DNA of 45,387 bases, taken from NCBI GenBank assembly GCA_902609915.1, contig CACLTO010000005.1:1-45387 (forward strand), read 5' to 3'. The position numbers and the translations under genes were made by a program. Shown here in pieces: positions 25,817 through 34,493 of this stretch. This stretch comes from an uncultured Pelagibacteraceae bacterium. GTDB taxonomy: Bacteria; Pseudomonadota; Alphaproteobacteria; Pelagibacterales; Pelagibacteraceae. Below the pieces are notes generated by a model. It saw only the letters and a program-made list of their open reading frames with translations, made no database searches and was not told where the DNA came from. The stretch's first letter is position 1, and each line of letters begins with the position of its first letter.

Positions 25817-26272
25817 ATGTTGTTTATTATAAAAGTAATTAAATATTTTTTCTGCATTTTAATTTTCGTATTATTGTCACTTCCAGTTAATTCCGAAATG
25901 TCTGTTGAGGAAATAATAAAAGGAAGAAAAGCCCTATTTAGCAAGAATTATAGCACTGCAAAAAGAGTACAAGCTTTGGCTAGTAAAGGAGAATTCGATA
26001 AGTCGAAATCTTTAATGATAGAAATGAGTGAAAATTACAAAACTTTAATTGAATATTTTCCAGAAAATTCAAAAGAAGGTTTTAAAACCGAGGCCCTTCC
26101 TTTGATCTGGGAAAATAAAAAAGAGTTCAATGATTTAATGACAAAATCATCAGATGATATGATCAAATTAACATCATTAATAGAGGACTCTGATGATATT
26201 AGGTCTACCTTAACTCAAATGATGTGGAGCAATTGTAAAGCCTGTCATAGTAAATTTAGAGCGCCACACTAA
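25817..26272 (+). CDS. Cytochrome c' (class II c-type cytochrome)
   Basis: 151 aa. Residues 1-27 form a signal peptide (LLSLPVNSE). The C-terminal C-K-A-C-H (140-144) attaches heme at the end of the chain, as in cytochrome c' and c-556; the body is helical. It is a periplasmic electron or gas-binding cytochrome, likely paired with the cytochrome b561. There is no other methionine before the signal peptide, so the ATG at 25817 is firm. Confidence 0.88.
   Translation: MLFIIKVIKYFFCILIFVLLSLPVNSEMSVEEIIKGRKALFSKNYSTAKRVQALASKGEFDKSKSLMIEMSENYKTLIEYFPENSKEGFKTEALPLIWENKKEFNDLMTKSSDDMIKLTSLIEDSDDIRSTLTQMMWSNCKACHSKFRAPH
25826..25831 (-). promoter_or_regulatory. TATAAT-type -10 element just before the cytochrome b561 start
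   Basis: Read on the minus strand, TATAAT stands ten bases upstream of the b561 ATG, inside the cytochrome c' signal peptide codons. A start site at the normal distance would give an mRNA with almost no leader. No good -35 is seen. Confidence 0.4.
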
Positions 26273-26286
26273 CTTTAAAATTGATG

Positions 26287-26340
26287 AAGGGTTTGCTTTT
26301 TGGTTATTCAACCAAAAAAGCATCCCTTAATCGTTTTTTT
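26287..26340 (+). terminator. Intrinsic terminator after cytochrome c'
   Basis: AAGGG (26287-26291) pairs with CCCTT (26324-26328), and GCTTTTTGGTT (26295-26305) with AACCAAAAAAGC (26310-26321), with one bulged A. The plus strand continues with TTTTTTT at 26334-26340. It also sits behind the minus-strand mini-ORF, so it may stop both transcripts. Confidence 0.85.
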
Positions 26341-26428
26341 GGCACTCAAGTCTAATTAGACTTTTATTTTTTTCGTTTTTATCAAACATAAACCTAGCCA
26401 GCTAAGTATCAGGTGGCATTTTATTCAT
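26327..26428 (-). CDS. Candidate 33-codon mini-ORF interrupted by an in-frame TAG
   Basis: On the minus strand the leader contains AAGGAGG nine bases upstream of ATG 26428, the best Shine-Dalgarno seen in this window. Eight codons (MNKMPPDT) are followed by TAG (26404-26402), after which the same frame stays open for 24 more codons with normal coding-like composition (LARFMFDKNEKNKS...) and ends TAA at 26329-26327 right before a terminator hairpin. Options are a real small protein with an amber disruption or sequencing error, an 8-aa leader peptide, or chance. It stands alone with no coding neighbour on its strand. Confidence 0.4.
26348..26363 (+). terminator. Second, palindromic terminator-like hairpin
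   Basis: AAGTCTAATTAGACTT at 26348-26363 is a perfect palindrome, followed on the plus strand by TTATTTTTTT. It backs up the preceding terminator. It lies inside the minus-strand mini-ORF, so it may instead be coding sequence. Confidence 0.45.
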
Positions 26429-26470
26429 AGAAACTACCTCCTTATGTAAAAAAGATTAAATTTTAATTAA

Positions 26471-26525
26471 GTTGTATTCAAGTAATTAATTTTAGTTTAA
26501 ATAAAATATATTTCTTGAATACAAC
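26471..26525. repeat. Perfect 12-bp inverted repeat in the 26.3-26.6 kb gap
   Basis: GTTGTATTCAAG (26471-26482) and CTTGAATACAAC (26514-26525) are exact inverted copies separated by 31 AT-rich bases. They sit 43 to 97 bases upstream of the mini-ORF ATG, in its promoter or leader, and could be a protein-binding site or an RNA hairpin. The region 26429-26619 otherwise holds no gene that I can see. Confidence 0.7.
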
Positions 26526-26619
26526 CTGACTGGTTTGTAGTATTCGGCTTTCATAAAAAATTTCAATTTAGAATAGAAATATAATTTGCATTAACATTAA
26601 TTCTGGCTAAGATAAAATT

Positions 26620-26799
26620 ATGAACTATGTAAGTGGGCTTATAAATCTTGTCATAAGTTTGGTTATTTCGACAATAATTATTTATGCAATAAATTTTGCT
26701 GCTGGTTTTGCTGGAGCGGATTATTCTTTTACAAATGGTGAAGTTTTTGTGATGTGGATTTTGATGGCAATTTTAGTTCGTAATTGTCTTAAAAAGTAA
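26620..26799 (+). CDS. Small membrane protein (59 aa)
   Basis: Read by eye: ATG at 26620, TAA at 26797-26799. It has two hydrophobic segments (about residues 5-25 and 42-54) with a glycine/aspartate-rich loop AAGFAGADYS between them and a basic C-terminal RNCLKK. It lies 11 bases before the 95-aa gene on the same strand. No function recognised. Confidence 0.65.
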   Translation: MNYVSGLINLVISLVISTIIIYAINFAAGFAGADYSFTNGEVFVMWILMAILVRNCLKK

Positions 26800-26810
26800 T
26801 ACCTACTTAA

Positions 26811-27098
26811 ATGAGTAACTCTGTAAAGACTGATGATGTTATTTTTAACTTTTTTAAACAAATCTGTGATGAAAAAGATGATAAAAAATGTGTTGAGCTA
26901 GGAAATAGTTGGATAAGAGCCATGGAGACAAATTTAGCAAACATGGAATCAAATTTGGATGAAAAAGACAAAATTAAACATAAAGAAAATATTCAAAATA
27001 ATCGTGATCATTTAAATAGTCTAAAAGGTAAAAATTCAGCTGAGTGGAAAGAATACGCAACCAAATGTATGGTTGAAATTATGGATAATAAAGTATAG
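26811..27098 (+). CDS. Hypothetical acidic alpha-helical protein (95 aa)
   Basis: 95 aa, with no signal peptide or membrane segment. It is rich in charged residues (ICDEKDDKKCVEL, NLDEKDKIKHKE) with a helical heptad-like pattern and cysteines at residues 19, 27 and about 86. I recognise no family. It lies 76 bases upstream of the ThiV-like start, and the TPP riboswitch begins about ten bases after its stop, so it could be in the same transcript but before the switch. Confidence 0.7.
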   Translation: MSNSVKTDDVIFNFFKQICDEKDDKKCVELGNSWIRAMETNLANMESNLDEKDKIKHKENIQNNRDHLNSLKGKNSAEWKEYATKCMVEIMDNKV

Positions 27099-27105
27099 AT
27101 ATATT

Positions 27106-27171
27106 CAAAGGGGTGTCTTAACAGACTGAGATTAAACCCTAAGAACCTGTCCGGTAATTCAGAAAGGGATA
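27106..27171 (+). promoter_or_regulatory. TPP riboswitch (THI element)
   Basis: The core signature is present in order: AAAGGGGTG (from 27107), GTCTTAACAGAC short hairpin leading into CTGAGAT (27126-27132), ACCC, GAACCTG (27143-27149), and AAAGGGAT (27163-27170). GAACCTG runs directly into TCCGG without the usual A. The AAGGG needed to initiate translation of the next gene is part of the aptamer and ends six bases before its ATG, so ligand binding would hide the ribosome site directly. Confidence 0.9.
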
Positions 27172-27174
27172 ACA

Positions 27175-28617
27175 ATGATTAAAACATTTTTTTTAAGTCA
27201 ATCTACATCGCTAACATTAGTTGTTATTATAAGTTTAATATTTGTTTTTTTAGGGTTGTATAACTCGAGAAACTATCAAGGTCTAAACAACTATTTAACC
27301 GCAAATAGAAATATTGGATTATTTTCTTTAACAACAAGTTTAACTGCCTCAGCTTTAGGAGCTTGGATTTTATTTGGCCCAGCATCAGCAGCAACATGGG
27401 GAGGAATAGGAGCTATTATAGGATATTCACTTGGAACTGCCTTTCCGATGTTTTTTTTAATACATCTTGGAAAAAAAATTAGAAAAGACTTCCCTAAAGG
27501 GTCCTCTTTGATTGAGTTTATGCGTAAAAAATTTGGAAAAAGTTTATTTAAATTAATTTTATTAATGACAATTTTTTATATGTTTATCTTTCTGTGTGCG
27601 GAAGTTACTGCTGTAGCTGTTTTGATTAATTATATTTCAGGTACAGAACTTTGGATAACTGCTTTAATTGTGCTTCTATCCACACTTGCATATACTTTGT
27701 ATGGGGGTTTAAGAGCATCAATATTTACTGATAATATTCAGATGGTTGTTATTGGAGTTATTTTGTTAATTTCTCTAGCTTACGTAAGGTCTTTTACAGG
27801 ATCTGAATTTTCTTTTGATTTTATAAAAGAAAAAAATCCTCAACTATTAAGCTCTTCTTATGTGCCAAGTTATACAGCTGGTCTAACTTTTTTTATTGCA
27901 GTAGCAGCAACTAATTTATTTCATCAGGGTAACTGGCAAAGAGTGTATGCTGCAAAGAATTTTGAAACTCTTAGAAAAAGCTTAATTATATCTTTTTTTA
28001 TAATTATACCTATCGTATTTTACATGGGATTTTCAGGAATGGTTGCTTTCTCAATAGATCCAACTACGAGACCAGACCTTGGTTTTTTTACATTATTACT
28101 AAAAGATCAAACAGAACTACTTTCTATTGTAGTAATTATATTAGGTTTGGCATTAACCATCTCAACTGTGGATACTTTGGTAAATGCTATATCAAGCTTG
28201 ATTGTGGTAGACGGTAAAGCAACATTTAATCTAGATAAAAAAACAAATTATTTAAATTTATCCAAATATGTAATTTTATTTTTATCTTTTATTTCTTTTA
28301 TAGTTGCATCCAAAGGTTTTGATATTTTATATTTATTTTTACTAGCTGATTTATTCTGTTGTGCTTTTGTGATTACCGTTTTTTACAGTTTTTATAATAA
28401 AAACATTAAAGAAAAAAATGCGTATATTTCAATTATAATTGGACTGATTGGAGGTTTTTTAATGTTTCCTGCTCCTGATTTTTCTAAAAGTTTATTAGTT
28501 GGTATCCTTTTACCTAAAGAATTGTTTACACCTATTGTGTCACAGTCATTATTATTTTTATCTTTTGTAATTGCAACTTTTTTACCATTATTAGTTTTAA
28601 AAGCTAAAAGGTTTTAA
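27175..28617 (+). CDS. thiV: Sodium:solute symporter, ThiV-like (HMP/thiamine-precursor uptake)
   Basis: 480 aa of the SSS family with about 13 membrane helices. [10 protein letters not shown] (near 54-63) and [15 protein letters not shown], and the later [15 protein letters not shown], are SSS-type features. The TPP riboswitch directly in front assigns it to thiamine metabolism. In SAR11 a symporter with this arrangement (ThiV) is the proposed transporter of the pyrimidine precursor HMP. The substrate is inferred from regulation, not from binding residues. Confidence 0.88.
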   Translation: MIKTFFLSQSTSLTLVVIISLIFVFLGLYNSRNYQGLNNYLTANRNIGLFSLTTSLTASALGAWILFGPASAATWGGIGAIIGYSLGTAFPMFFLIHLGKKIRKDFPKGSSLIEFMRKKFGKSLFKLILLMTIFYMFIFLCAEVTAVAVLINYISGTELWITALIVLLSTLAYTLYGGLRASIFTDNIQMVVIGVILLISLAYVRSFTGSEFSFDFIKEKNPQLLSSSYVPSYTAGLTFFIAVAATNLFHQGNWQRVYAAKNFETLRKSLIISFFIIIPIVFYMGFSGMVAFSIDPTTRPDLGFFTLLLKDQTELLSIVVIILGLALTISTVDTLVNAISSLIVVDGKATFNLDKKTNYLNLSKYVILFLSFISFIVASKGFDILYLFLLADLFCCAFVITVFYSFYNKNIKEKNAYISIIIGLIGGFLMFPAPDFSKSLLVGILLPKELFTPIVSQSLLFLSFVIATFLPLLVLKAKRF

Positions 28618-28664
28618 TATTACTCGATTGCATTAAAAAAATTTATGTCTATAAATCTGACACG

Positions 28665-29600
28665 ATGTCAGTTAACCAAATAGTAATTAATAGTCTTTCC
28701 AAAGTTTATGATAATGGCTTTAATGCATTAAAAGAAGTTAGCCTTGAGGTAAAACAAGGTGAAATTCTTGCGATGCTTGGACCGAATGGTGCAGGAAAGA
28801 CAACTTTAATAAGTATTATTTGTGGCATTGTTACACCTTCATCTGGTTCTGTTTCTGTTGATGGTTTTGATATAATCAAAGATTATAGGGAGACAAGATC
28901 CAGAATTGGAATGGTACCTCAAGAATTAAGTTTAGAGTCTTTTGAAACAGTTTTTGATACTGTTTCATATTCTAGAGGTTTATATGGCAAACCGCCAAAA
29001 GCTGAACACATAGAAAAAATTTTAAAAGATTTAAGTTTATGGGATAAAAAAGACCAAAGATTAAGACAACTATCTGGTGGAATGAAAAGAAGGGTTTTGA
29101 TTGCTAAAGCTTTATCTCATGAACCAAAGATATTATTTTTAGATGAGCCTACAGCAGGTGTAGATGTAGAATTAAGAAAAGAAATGTGGGAAGTAGTAGA
29201 CACATTAAGAAAAACAGGAGTGACAATTATTTTAACAACTCATTACATTGAAGAAGCAGAAGCTATTGCGGATAGGGTTGGTGTAATCAATCAAGGCGAA
29301 ATAATACTTGTTGAAGAAAAAAAAGAATTGTTAAAAAAGATGGGTCAAAAAACACTTACAATTGAATTACAAGAGACCATTGACCAAATACCTAAATCAT
29401 TAAAAAAATATAATTTAAATATTGGAGACAATAAAATGTATTTAAATTATACTTATAGTCTAAAAGAAAAACAAACGGGTATAACTAACTTATTGCAGGA
29501 TTTAAAGGATACTGGATTAAAGTTAAGAGATTTAAAAACAGAGCAAAGCAATTTAGAAAAAATATTTGTTAACTTAGTTAAGGAAAATAATGAAATTTAA
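28665..29600 (+). CDS. ABC-2 type exporter ATPase
   Basis: 311 aa. Walker [10 protein letters not shown] (39-47), [15 protein letters not shown] signature, [12 protein letters not shown] Walker B and T-T-H-Y-I-E-E switch histidine are all intact; a C-terminal extension of about 80 residues follows. The next gene overlaps by 11 bases and encodes the permease, so it is a YadG/YadH-like exporter pair. The cargo is unknown. Confidence 0.92.
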   Translation: MSVNQIVINSLSKVYDNGFNALKEVSLEVKQGEILAMLGPNGAGKTTLISIICGIVTPSSGSVSVDGFDIIKDYRETRSRIGMVPQELSLESFETVFDTVSYSRGLYGKPPKAEHIEKILKDLSLWDKKDQRLRQLSGGMKRRVLIAKALSHEPKILFLDEPTAGVDVELRKEMWEVVDTLRKTGVTIILTTHYIEEAEAIADRVGVINQGEIILVEEKKELLKKMGQKTLTIELQETIDQIPKSLKKYNLNIGDNKMYLNYTYSLKEKQTGITNLLQDLKDTGLKLRDLKTEQSNLEKIFVNLVKENNEI

Positions 29601-30357
29601 TTATTACGGTTTTAAAGCTATATATGTTCACGAGATGAATAGATTTTTAAGAACTGTAGGTCAGTCGCTTCTATCACCAGTAATATCCACGTCATTGTAT
29701 TTTGTTGTTTTTGGTTCAGTGATTGGAGGTTACATTCAAAAAATTGATGGCGTGAGTTATGGTTCATATATCGTTCCAGGATTATTAATGCTAACATTGC
29801 TCACTCAATCAATAAGTAATACTTCATTTGGGATTTTTTTTCCAAAATTTAATGGAACCATTACTGAGATCTTAGCTGCACCTATTTCTACACTTGAAAC
29901 AGTCTTAGCTTTTGTAGGAGCAGGAGCTACCAAAACTTTAATTGTTGGCGCAGTAATCTTTATTACAGCTTCTTTTTTTGCTGATGTATCTGTTGAGTAT
30001 CCAGTATTAATGATATTTTTATTGGTTTTAGTCTCCTTTACTTTTGCATTATTTGGTTTCTTAATTGGTGTTATAAGTAAAAACTTTGAACAAATGTCTA
30101 TTGTTCCATCATTAGTTATTACACCAATGGTATTTTTAGGGGGTAGTTTATATAGTCTTGATATGTTGCCACCATTCTGGCAAACTGTTTCTTATTTCAA
30201 TCCAGTAGTTTACTTAATTGATGGTTTAAGATTCTCATTTTATGGAATATCAGATTTTAATATTTGGATAAGTGTAGGATCAATGGTCTCATTTTTAGTG
30301 ATATGTGTGATCTCTGTCTCAATTCTCTTAAAAAAAGGTTACAATATTAAGTCATAA
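29590..30357 (+). CDS. ABC-2 type exporter permease
   Basis: 255 aa with about six helices. [28 protein letters not shown] and [22 protein letters not shown] are ABC-2 (DRA/YadH) permease landmarks. It starts 11 bases inside the ATPase gene. It makes a complete half-transporter pair that would dimerise; the cargo is unknown. Confidence 0.9.
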   Translation: MKFNYYGFKAIYVHEMNRFLRTVGQSLLSPVISTSLYFVVFGSVIGGYIQKIDGVSYGSYIVPGLLMLTLLTQSISNTSFGIFFPKFNGTITEILAAPISTLETVLAFVGAGATKTLIVGAVIFITASFFADVSVEYPVLMIFLLVLVSFTFALFGFLIGVISKNFEQMSIVPSLVITPMVFLGGSLYSLDMLPPFWQTVSYFNPVVYLIDGLRFSFYGISDFNIWISVGSMVSFLVICVISVSILLKKGYNIKS

Positions 30358-30411
30358 TCGACCCATCATATTTAGGGTATTTATTAATTAATATTATATT
30401 CGTAAATATTT

Positions 30412-31689
30412 TTATTGAAATTGCTCTGACTCTGTTGAGCCTTCCATTGCCGTGGTTGAACTTTTACCACTGCTTATTGTATTCGACACCGCATCAAAAT
30501 AAGATGTACCAACTTCTCTTTGATGTTTTACGCTAGTATATCCATCTTTTTCACGAGCAAATTCTAGTTGTTGAATTTTTGAGTATGCAGCCATACCTTC
30601 TTTTTTATATTTTTCTGCTAATTCAAAAATAGCAATATTTTGAGTATGGAATCCTGCTAGTGTAATGAATTGAAACTTATAACCCATTTGGCTAATTTTT
30701 TGTTGAAATGATGCTATTTCTTCATCCGATAAATGTTTTTTCCAATTAAACGATGGAGAACAATTATAAGCTAAAAGCTTTCCAGGAAATTTTTCATGGA
30801 TTGCTTCAGCAAATTTTTTTGCCTCTTCAAGATTTGGTGTTGCAGTTTCACACCAAATTAAATCTGAATAAGGTGCATATGCTAAACCTCTAGATATAGC
30901 CTGATCAATTCCAGCTTTTACATAGTAAAAGCCTTCTGGTGATCTTTCACCAGTCAAGAAAGGTCTATCATTATCGTCGTGATCATTTGTAATTAATTTT
31001 GCAGCATTTGCGTCTGTTCTGGCTAGAATTATTAAAGGTACATCAGCAATGTCAGCAGCTAATCTTGCTGCTTTTAAATTTTTAATCATAGTACCTGTGG
31101 GAACTAATACTTTACCACCCATGTGTCCGCATTTTTTTTCACTTGCTAATTGATCTTCAAAATGAACTCCAGCAGCTCCTGCTTTAATAAACTTTTTTGC
31201 GAGTTCAAATACATTTAAAGGGCCACCAAAACCTGCTTCCCCGTCAGCAATAATTGGAAGCATGTAATCAATTCTTTTTTCTTTTTTCATATCACCATCT
31301 TTAAGTTCCATGTGTTGTATCTGGTCAGCTCTTATTAAAGCATTATTCATAGACTCAACTAATTTAGGAGCGCTATCATAAGGATATAAAGATTGGTCTG
31401 GATACATTTCGCCTGCGCTATTAGCATCAGCAGCTACCTGCCAACCACTTAAATAAATTGCTTTCAAACCAGCTTTTGCATGTTGGACTGCATGGTTACC
31501 TGACAAGGAACCAAGAGTATTTACATAATTTTCAGTATTTAATAATTTCCATAATTTCGTGGATTGTTGTTTGCAAAGCGAATATTCGATTTTAATTGAA
31601 CCTCTAAGTCTTTCAACTTCTTCTGGACTATAATCTCTTTTAATTCCTGCAAATCTTTTTAAGTCATATGAGATATTTTCAGCACTCAT
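30412..31689 (-). CDS. aceA: Isocitrate lyase
   Basis: 425 aa. K-K-C-G-H-M-G-G (185-192) contains the catalytic cysteine Cys187; [11 protein letters not shown] and LARTDANAA are further active-site blocks. It splits isocitrate to glyoxylate and succinate, the glyoxylate shunt entry. The gene is preceded on its strand by a 53-aa small gene (62 bases away) and the divergent regulator, with operator repeats between. The last residues ([11 protein letters not shown]) are a short family-typical tail. Confidence 0.96.
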   Translation of the reverse strand: MSAENISYDLKRFAGIKRDYSPEEVERLRGSIKIEYSLCKQQSTKLWKLLNTENYVNTLGSLSGNHAVQHAKAGLKAIYLSGWQVAADANSAGEMYPDQSLYPYDSAPKLVESMNNALIRADQIQHMELKDGDMKKEKRIDYMLPIIADGEAGFGGPLNVFELAKKFIKAGAAGVHFEDQLASEKKCGHMGGKVLVPTGTMIKNLKAARLAADIADVPLIILARTDANAAKLITNDHDDNDRPFLTGERSPEGFYYVKAGIDQAISRGLAYAPYSDLIWCETATPNLEEAKKFAEAIHEKFPGKLLAYNCSPSFNWKKHLSDEEIASFQQKISQMGYKFQFITLAGFHTQNIAIFELAEKYKKEGMAAYSKIQQLEFAREKDGYTSVKHQREVGTSYFDAVSNTISSGKSSTTAMEGSTESEQFQ

Positions 31690-31751
31690 TATTTTTTCCT
31701 GTTATTTTAAAAGCTATTATTGATAAGTGGAATTTAGTAGAAATTATACGA

Positions 31752-31913
31752 TTAGTTTGAGTCTGTAAGCGTCTCAGTTAAATCGTTCATTCCACTAGAA
31801 CCCCAGTCACAATGATCATCTCGCATATAGATCCCTCTACTATTGTGTCTAGCTAGGTCTTCCTGTTTGATGATTTGAGCTTCGTTTTCAGTGTTTTTTA
31901 ATTTATCGTCCAT
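31752..31913 (-). CDS. Small protein (53 aa) in front of isocitrate lyase
   Basis: Read by eye: ATG at 31913 to TAA at 31752-31754. The product is soluble and charged (MDDKLKNTENEAQ, then R-D-D-H-C-D-W-G-S-S-G) with no membrane segment. It is read in the same direction as aceA, 62 bases before it, and its start lies 12 bases downstream of the first operator repeat, so it is likely the first gene of the aceA transcript. Function unknown. Confidence 0.65.
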   Translation of the reverse strand: MDDKLKNTENEAQIIKQEDLARHNSRGIYMRDDHCDWGSSGMNDLTETLTDSN

Positions 31914-31924
31914 GTAAATCTTAT

Positions 31925-32016
31925 AATTTACAAAATTTACAAAATCTAGTAAAAATTATAAAAGTCTTGTAAATTAACAAAAAATTTTGTAAAAATAAAT
32001 TTACAAAATTTACAAA
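31925..32016. promoter_or_regulatory. Repeat-rich operator between the aceA group and the ScfR-type gene
   Basis: AATTTACAAAATTTACAAA occurs at 31925-31943 and again identically at 31998-32016, exactly 73 bases apart (about seven helical turns). Between them TTTTGTAAA (31985-31993) and TTTACAAAA (32000-32008) form an inverted repeat, and TTGTAAATTAACAA at 31967-31980 is nearly palindromic. The element stands at the divergent promoter of the regulator and the aceA group; RamB/ScfR proteins bind TTTGCAAA-like repeats, so ScfR autoregulation and aceA control are the simplest reading. Confidence 0.7.
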
Positions 32017-32024
32017 TAGAAAAT

Positions 32025-33455
32025 ATGAGTCAATTAGATTTAAAAATAGGTCCAAAAATCAAGGCTTTTAGGAGACAATTAGGTCTTCAAGCTAATAAAT
32101 TAGCTGAGGATTTAAATATTTCACCGAGTTATTTAAACTTAATTGAGGGTGGAAAAAGGAAAATAGATGGAGATTTACTTCTAAAAATTTGTGATAAGCT
32201 GAATATTGAACTTTCTCAATTAACCTCAAAAACAGATATTAACTTAGAAAATACTTTGTCTGAAATACTTGATGATAAACTGTTCGAGGATTTAGATATA
32301 TTAGGCCCGGAAGTTAAAGATCTAGTTGGCACAAATCCAAAAATTGGTAAAGCAATTGTAAGGTTAGGAGATATTTTAAAAAAGAAAGACCATGAAATGA
32401 TAAATAAAATTGAGACAATATCAGGTAAAATTGTTGATAATAGAAAAAATTCATTTCCGGGTGAAGTAATTTCAGATTTTTTACAAGAGAACAAAAATTA
32501 TTTTCCAAAATTAGAAGATTTTGCAAACAAAGTTTTTGACAAAGTTCAAAAAAATAATCGAACAAGATATATAGCTCTATGTGAATATTTAAAATCAGAG
32601 TACGACATAACTGTGAAAGATGTTATTCCAGAAGAAAATAAGCCTTTTTCAAAAATCTATAAAAAAAATAAAAAAGAACTTTTACTAAGTGATTACAGTT
32701 CTTTAGAGACAAAAAAACTTCATGCTGCTGCTCAAATCGCTCAAGAGGGTTCTGATAAGGAGATTGAAGAATATCTATCTAAATTCACTTTTCCTTCCGA
32801 TGAGTCTAAAAAGTTAACAAAAGTTGCTCTATTAAATTACTGTGGTGCTGCAATTTTAATGCCTTATAAATTATTTCATACAGAATGCAAAAAACTTAAG
32901 TATGATTTAGAATTATTACAGAATACTTTTGCTACATCTTTTGAGCAAGTTGCACATAGAGTAACTTGCTTACAAGATCCAAAATTACCAGGTATACCAT
33001 TTCACTTTTTAAGAGTTGATATGGCAGGAAACATATCAAAAAGATTTTCGTTATCTGGAATAGAAATACCAAGATATGGAGGAGCTTGTCCTCGCTGGAA
33101 TGTTTATTCTGCTTTAACAAGACCTGGAGTAATTCAAGCTGCTGTAAGTAAAATGACTAATGGTGAAAAATATGTATGTATAGCTAGAACGGTTGAAAAA
33201 GGAATTGGAAGATTTGGTCAATCAAAAAGTATTTTATCTATAGGACTTGGATGTGAAGCAAAATTTGCCAAAGAGTTCGTTTACTCAGAAAATTTAAATG
33301 TTAATGATAAATCCACAGAAATACCAATAGGTGTGTCATGTAGAACCTGTGATAGATTAGACTGTTCTCAGAGGGCTTTTCCACCATTACACAAAAAATT
33401 TGATGTTGATATAAATTCTCGAGGTGTCTCAGTTTATGTTGGAGATAAGAACTAA
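32025..33455 (+). CDS. ScfR/RamB-type XRE regulator (short-chain fatty acyl regulator)
   Basis: 476 aa. Residues 8-63 form the XRE helix-turn-helix (LAEDLNISPSYLNLIEGGKRKID). The C-terminal part has the DUF955-like region (FASSFEQVAHRVTCLQDP type) and the DUF2083-type cysteine-rich ending with Cys439, Cys442 and Cys447 (SCRTCDRLDCSQRAFPP). ScfR regulators respond to acyl-CoA-type signals and often control isocitrate lyase or methylcitrate genes. Divergence from aceA across a repeat-rich operator fits this. Confidence 0.85.
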   Translation: MSQLDLKIGPKIKAFRRQLGLQANKLAEDLNISPSYLNLIEGGKRKIDGDLLLKICDKLNIELSQLTSKTDINLENTLSEILDDKLFEDLDILGPEVKDLVGTNPKIGKAIVRLGDILKKKDHEMINKIETISGKIVDNRKNSFPGEVISDFLQENKNYFPKLEDFANKVFDKVQKNNRTRYIALCEYLKSEYDITVKDVIPEENKPFSKIYKKNKKELLLSDYSSLETKKLHAAAQIAQEGSDKEIEEYLSKFTFPSDESKKLTKVALLNYCGAAILMPYKLFHTECKKLKYDLELLQNTFATSFEQVAHRVTCLQDPKLPGIPFHFLRVDMAGNISKRFSLSGIEIPRYGGACPRWNVYSALTRPGVIQAAVSKMTNGEKYVCIARTVEKGIGRFGQSKSILSIGLGCEAKFAKEFVYSENLNVNDKSTEIPIGVSCRTCDRLDCSQRAFPPLHKKFDVDINSRGVSVYVGDKN

Positions 33456-33466
33456 CAATTAAAATA

Positions 33467-33631
33467 ATGATTAAATTTATTATCCCAGCTGTAGTTATTT
33501 TTTTAATTGTTCTTTTTTGGGATAATATCAATGAAAAAATTTACAGTAAATTTAATATTAAAATCAACAATATAGCTGTAATAATTTTATTTTTTGCTAT
33601 GGGATTGATTTTCGTTTTATTATATTTTTGA
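33467..33631 (+). CDS. Small two-helix membrane protein (54 aa)
   Basis: Read by eye: ATG at 33467, TGA at 33629-33631. Two hydrophobic helices (residues 3-18 and 35-54) flank a polar WDNINEKIYSKFNIK loop. It starts 11 bases after the regulator stop and may be in its operon. No family recognised. Confidence 0.65.
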   Translation: MIKFIIPAVVIFLIVLFWDNINEKIYSKFNIKINNIAVIILFFAMGLIFVLLYF

Positions 33632-33701
33632 TAAATGAATGTTAAGAATTGTAATTTGAATTTTTTTGTAAAAAGTATAATCAGCTTTAGAGAAAATTAA
33701 A

Positions 33702-34400
33702 ATGAAAGAAATATTTAAAAGTGTAAAAGAAAAATTAACCTCTAAATACTTGGAAAATGATAGGTTAAAAAGTGGTAATGTATTCAAAAATGTGAGAGAA
33801 AAATTATCTGCTAAATACCTTGAAAAAAAAGGCTTTAAAAACACTAAGAAATTTAAACCTAGAATAAAAGCTAGAATAAGAAAAAATAAGCAAATAATTA
33901 ATAAAAATATTGATAATTTTTTTGGGTGGGTTAAGGGAGCTGAATTAGTAGAGCTTAAACAATGTAATACTGCCGAGGATCCTGTAAGACCAGAATTAAA
34001 CGTTTCCTTTAGAACAAGTAATGGAAGGAAAATTTATGGTGTAAAATACAAAAATGAAATTCATGCTGTCATGTGTTTTGCTTTTACAAATAAAGTTCCA
34101 AAGAACGTCGAAGAATTAGATAAATTCAGTCAGGATGCATACTTGCAAAGTACTCTTCGAGGGCAAAATGTTGGTCAAATTGCTATCGCCTATACTGTTT
34201 GGTCAAAAAAAAAAGGTGGTGGAAAATTAATTGTTAATGAAGTTTTTAAAAAAATCAAAAGTTCAAATCACTTAAATAGACTAGTTACACTGTCTCCTCT
34301 TACAGAAATGGCAACAAAATTCCATAGCAAGAATGGTGCAAAGCTTTTACAAGTTAACGAAAATTCTCAAAATTTTGAGTATAAAATTGTAAAAAAATAA
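33702..34400 (+). CDS. Hypothetical protein with duplicated N-terminal segment, possible GNAT fold
   Basis: 232 aa. Residues 5-19 (FKSVKEKLTSKYLEN) and 28-42 (FKNVREKLSAKYLEK) are a 15-residue repeat with a 23-residue period, both basic and amphipathic. A basic stretch follows (to about 65). The rest has strands and the segment TLRGQNVGQIAIAYTVW and S-P-L-T-E-M-A-T-K-F-H-S-K-N-G-A, which resemble the acetyl-CoA loop and late substrate region of GNAT acetyltransferases, but no diagnostic motif is certain. It stands alone with 70-93 base gaps on each side. Confidence 0.55.
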   Translation: MKEIFKSVKEKLTSKYLENDRLKSGNVFKNVREKLSAKYLEKKGFKNTKKFKPRIKARIRKNKQIINKNIDNFFGWVKGAELVELKQCNTAEDPVRPELNVSFRTSNGRKIYGVKYKNEIHAVMCFAFTNKVPKNVEELDKFSQDAYLQSTLRGQNVGQIAIAYTVWSKKKGGGKLIVNEVFKKIKSSNHLNRLVTLSPLTEMATKFHSKNGAKLLQVNENSQNFEYKIVKK

Positions 34401-34493
34401 AAAAGTTTTAAATCTAGAAAAAACATAGGTATATATGATTAAATTTTTTACATTTTAATTTGAATTTTTAATTTAAATTACTCGGTAACTTCT

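Noticed and set aside
26348-26363. The AAGTCTAATTAGACTT palindrome as a regulator site
   Set aside because: It is followed by a T-run on the plus strand and sits just after a clear terminator, so a terminator role is more likely.
32216-32565. Long antisense frames inside the ScfR-type gene and elsewhere
   Set aside because: They lie opposite a clear coding sequence and encode low-complexity hydrophobic or Ser/Lys-rich products with no family features.
33632-34493. A prophage or mobile island around the repeat-bearing gene
   Set aside because: No integrase, tRNA, direct repeats or change in base composition are visible around it.
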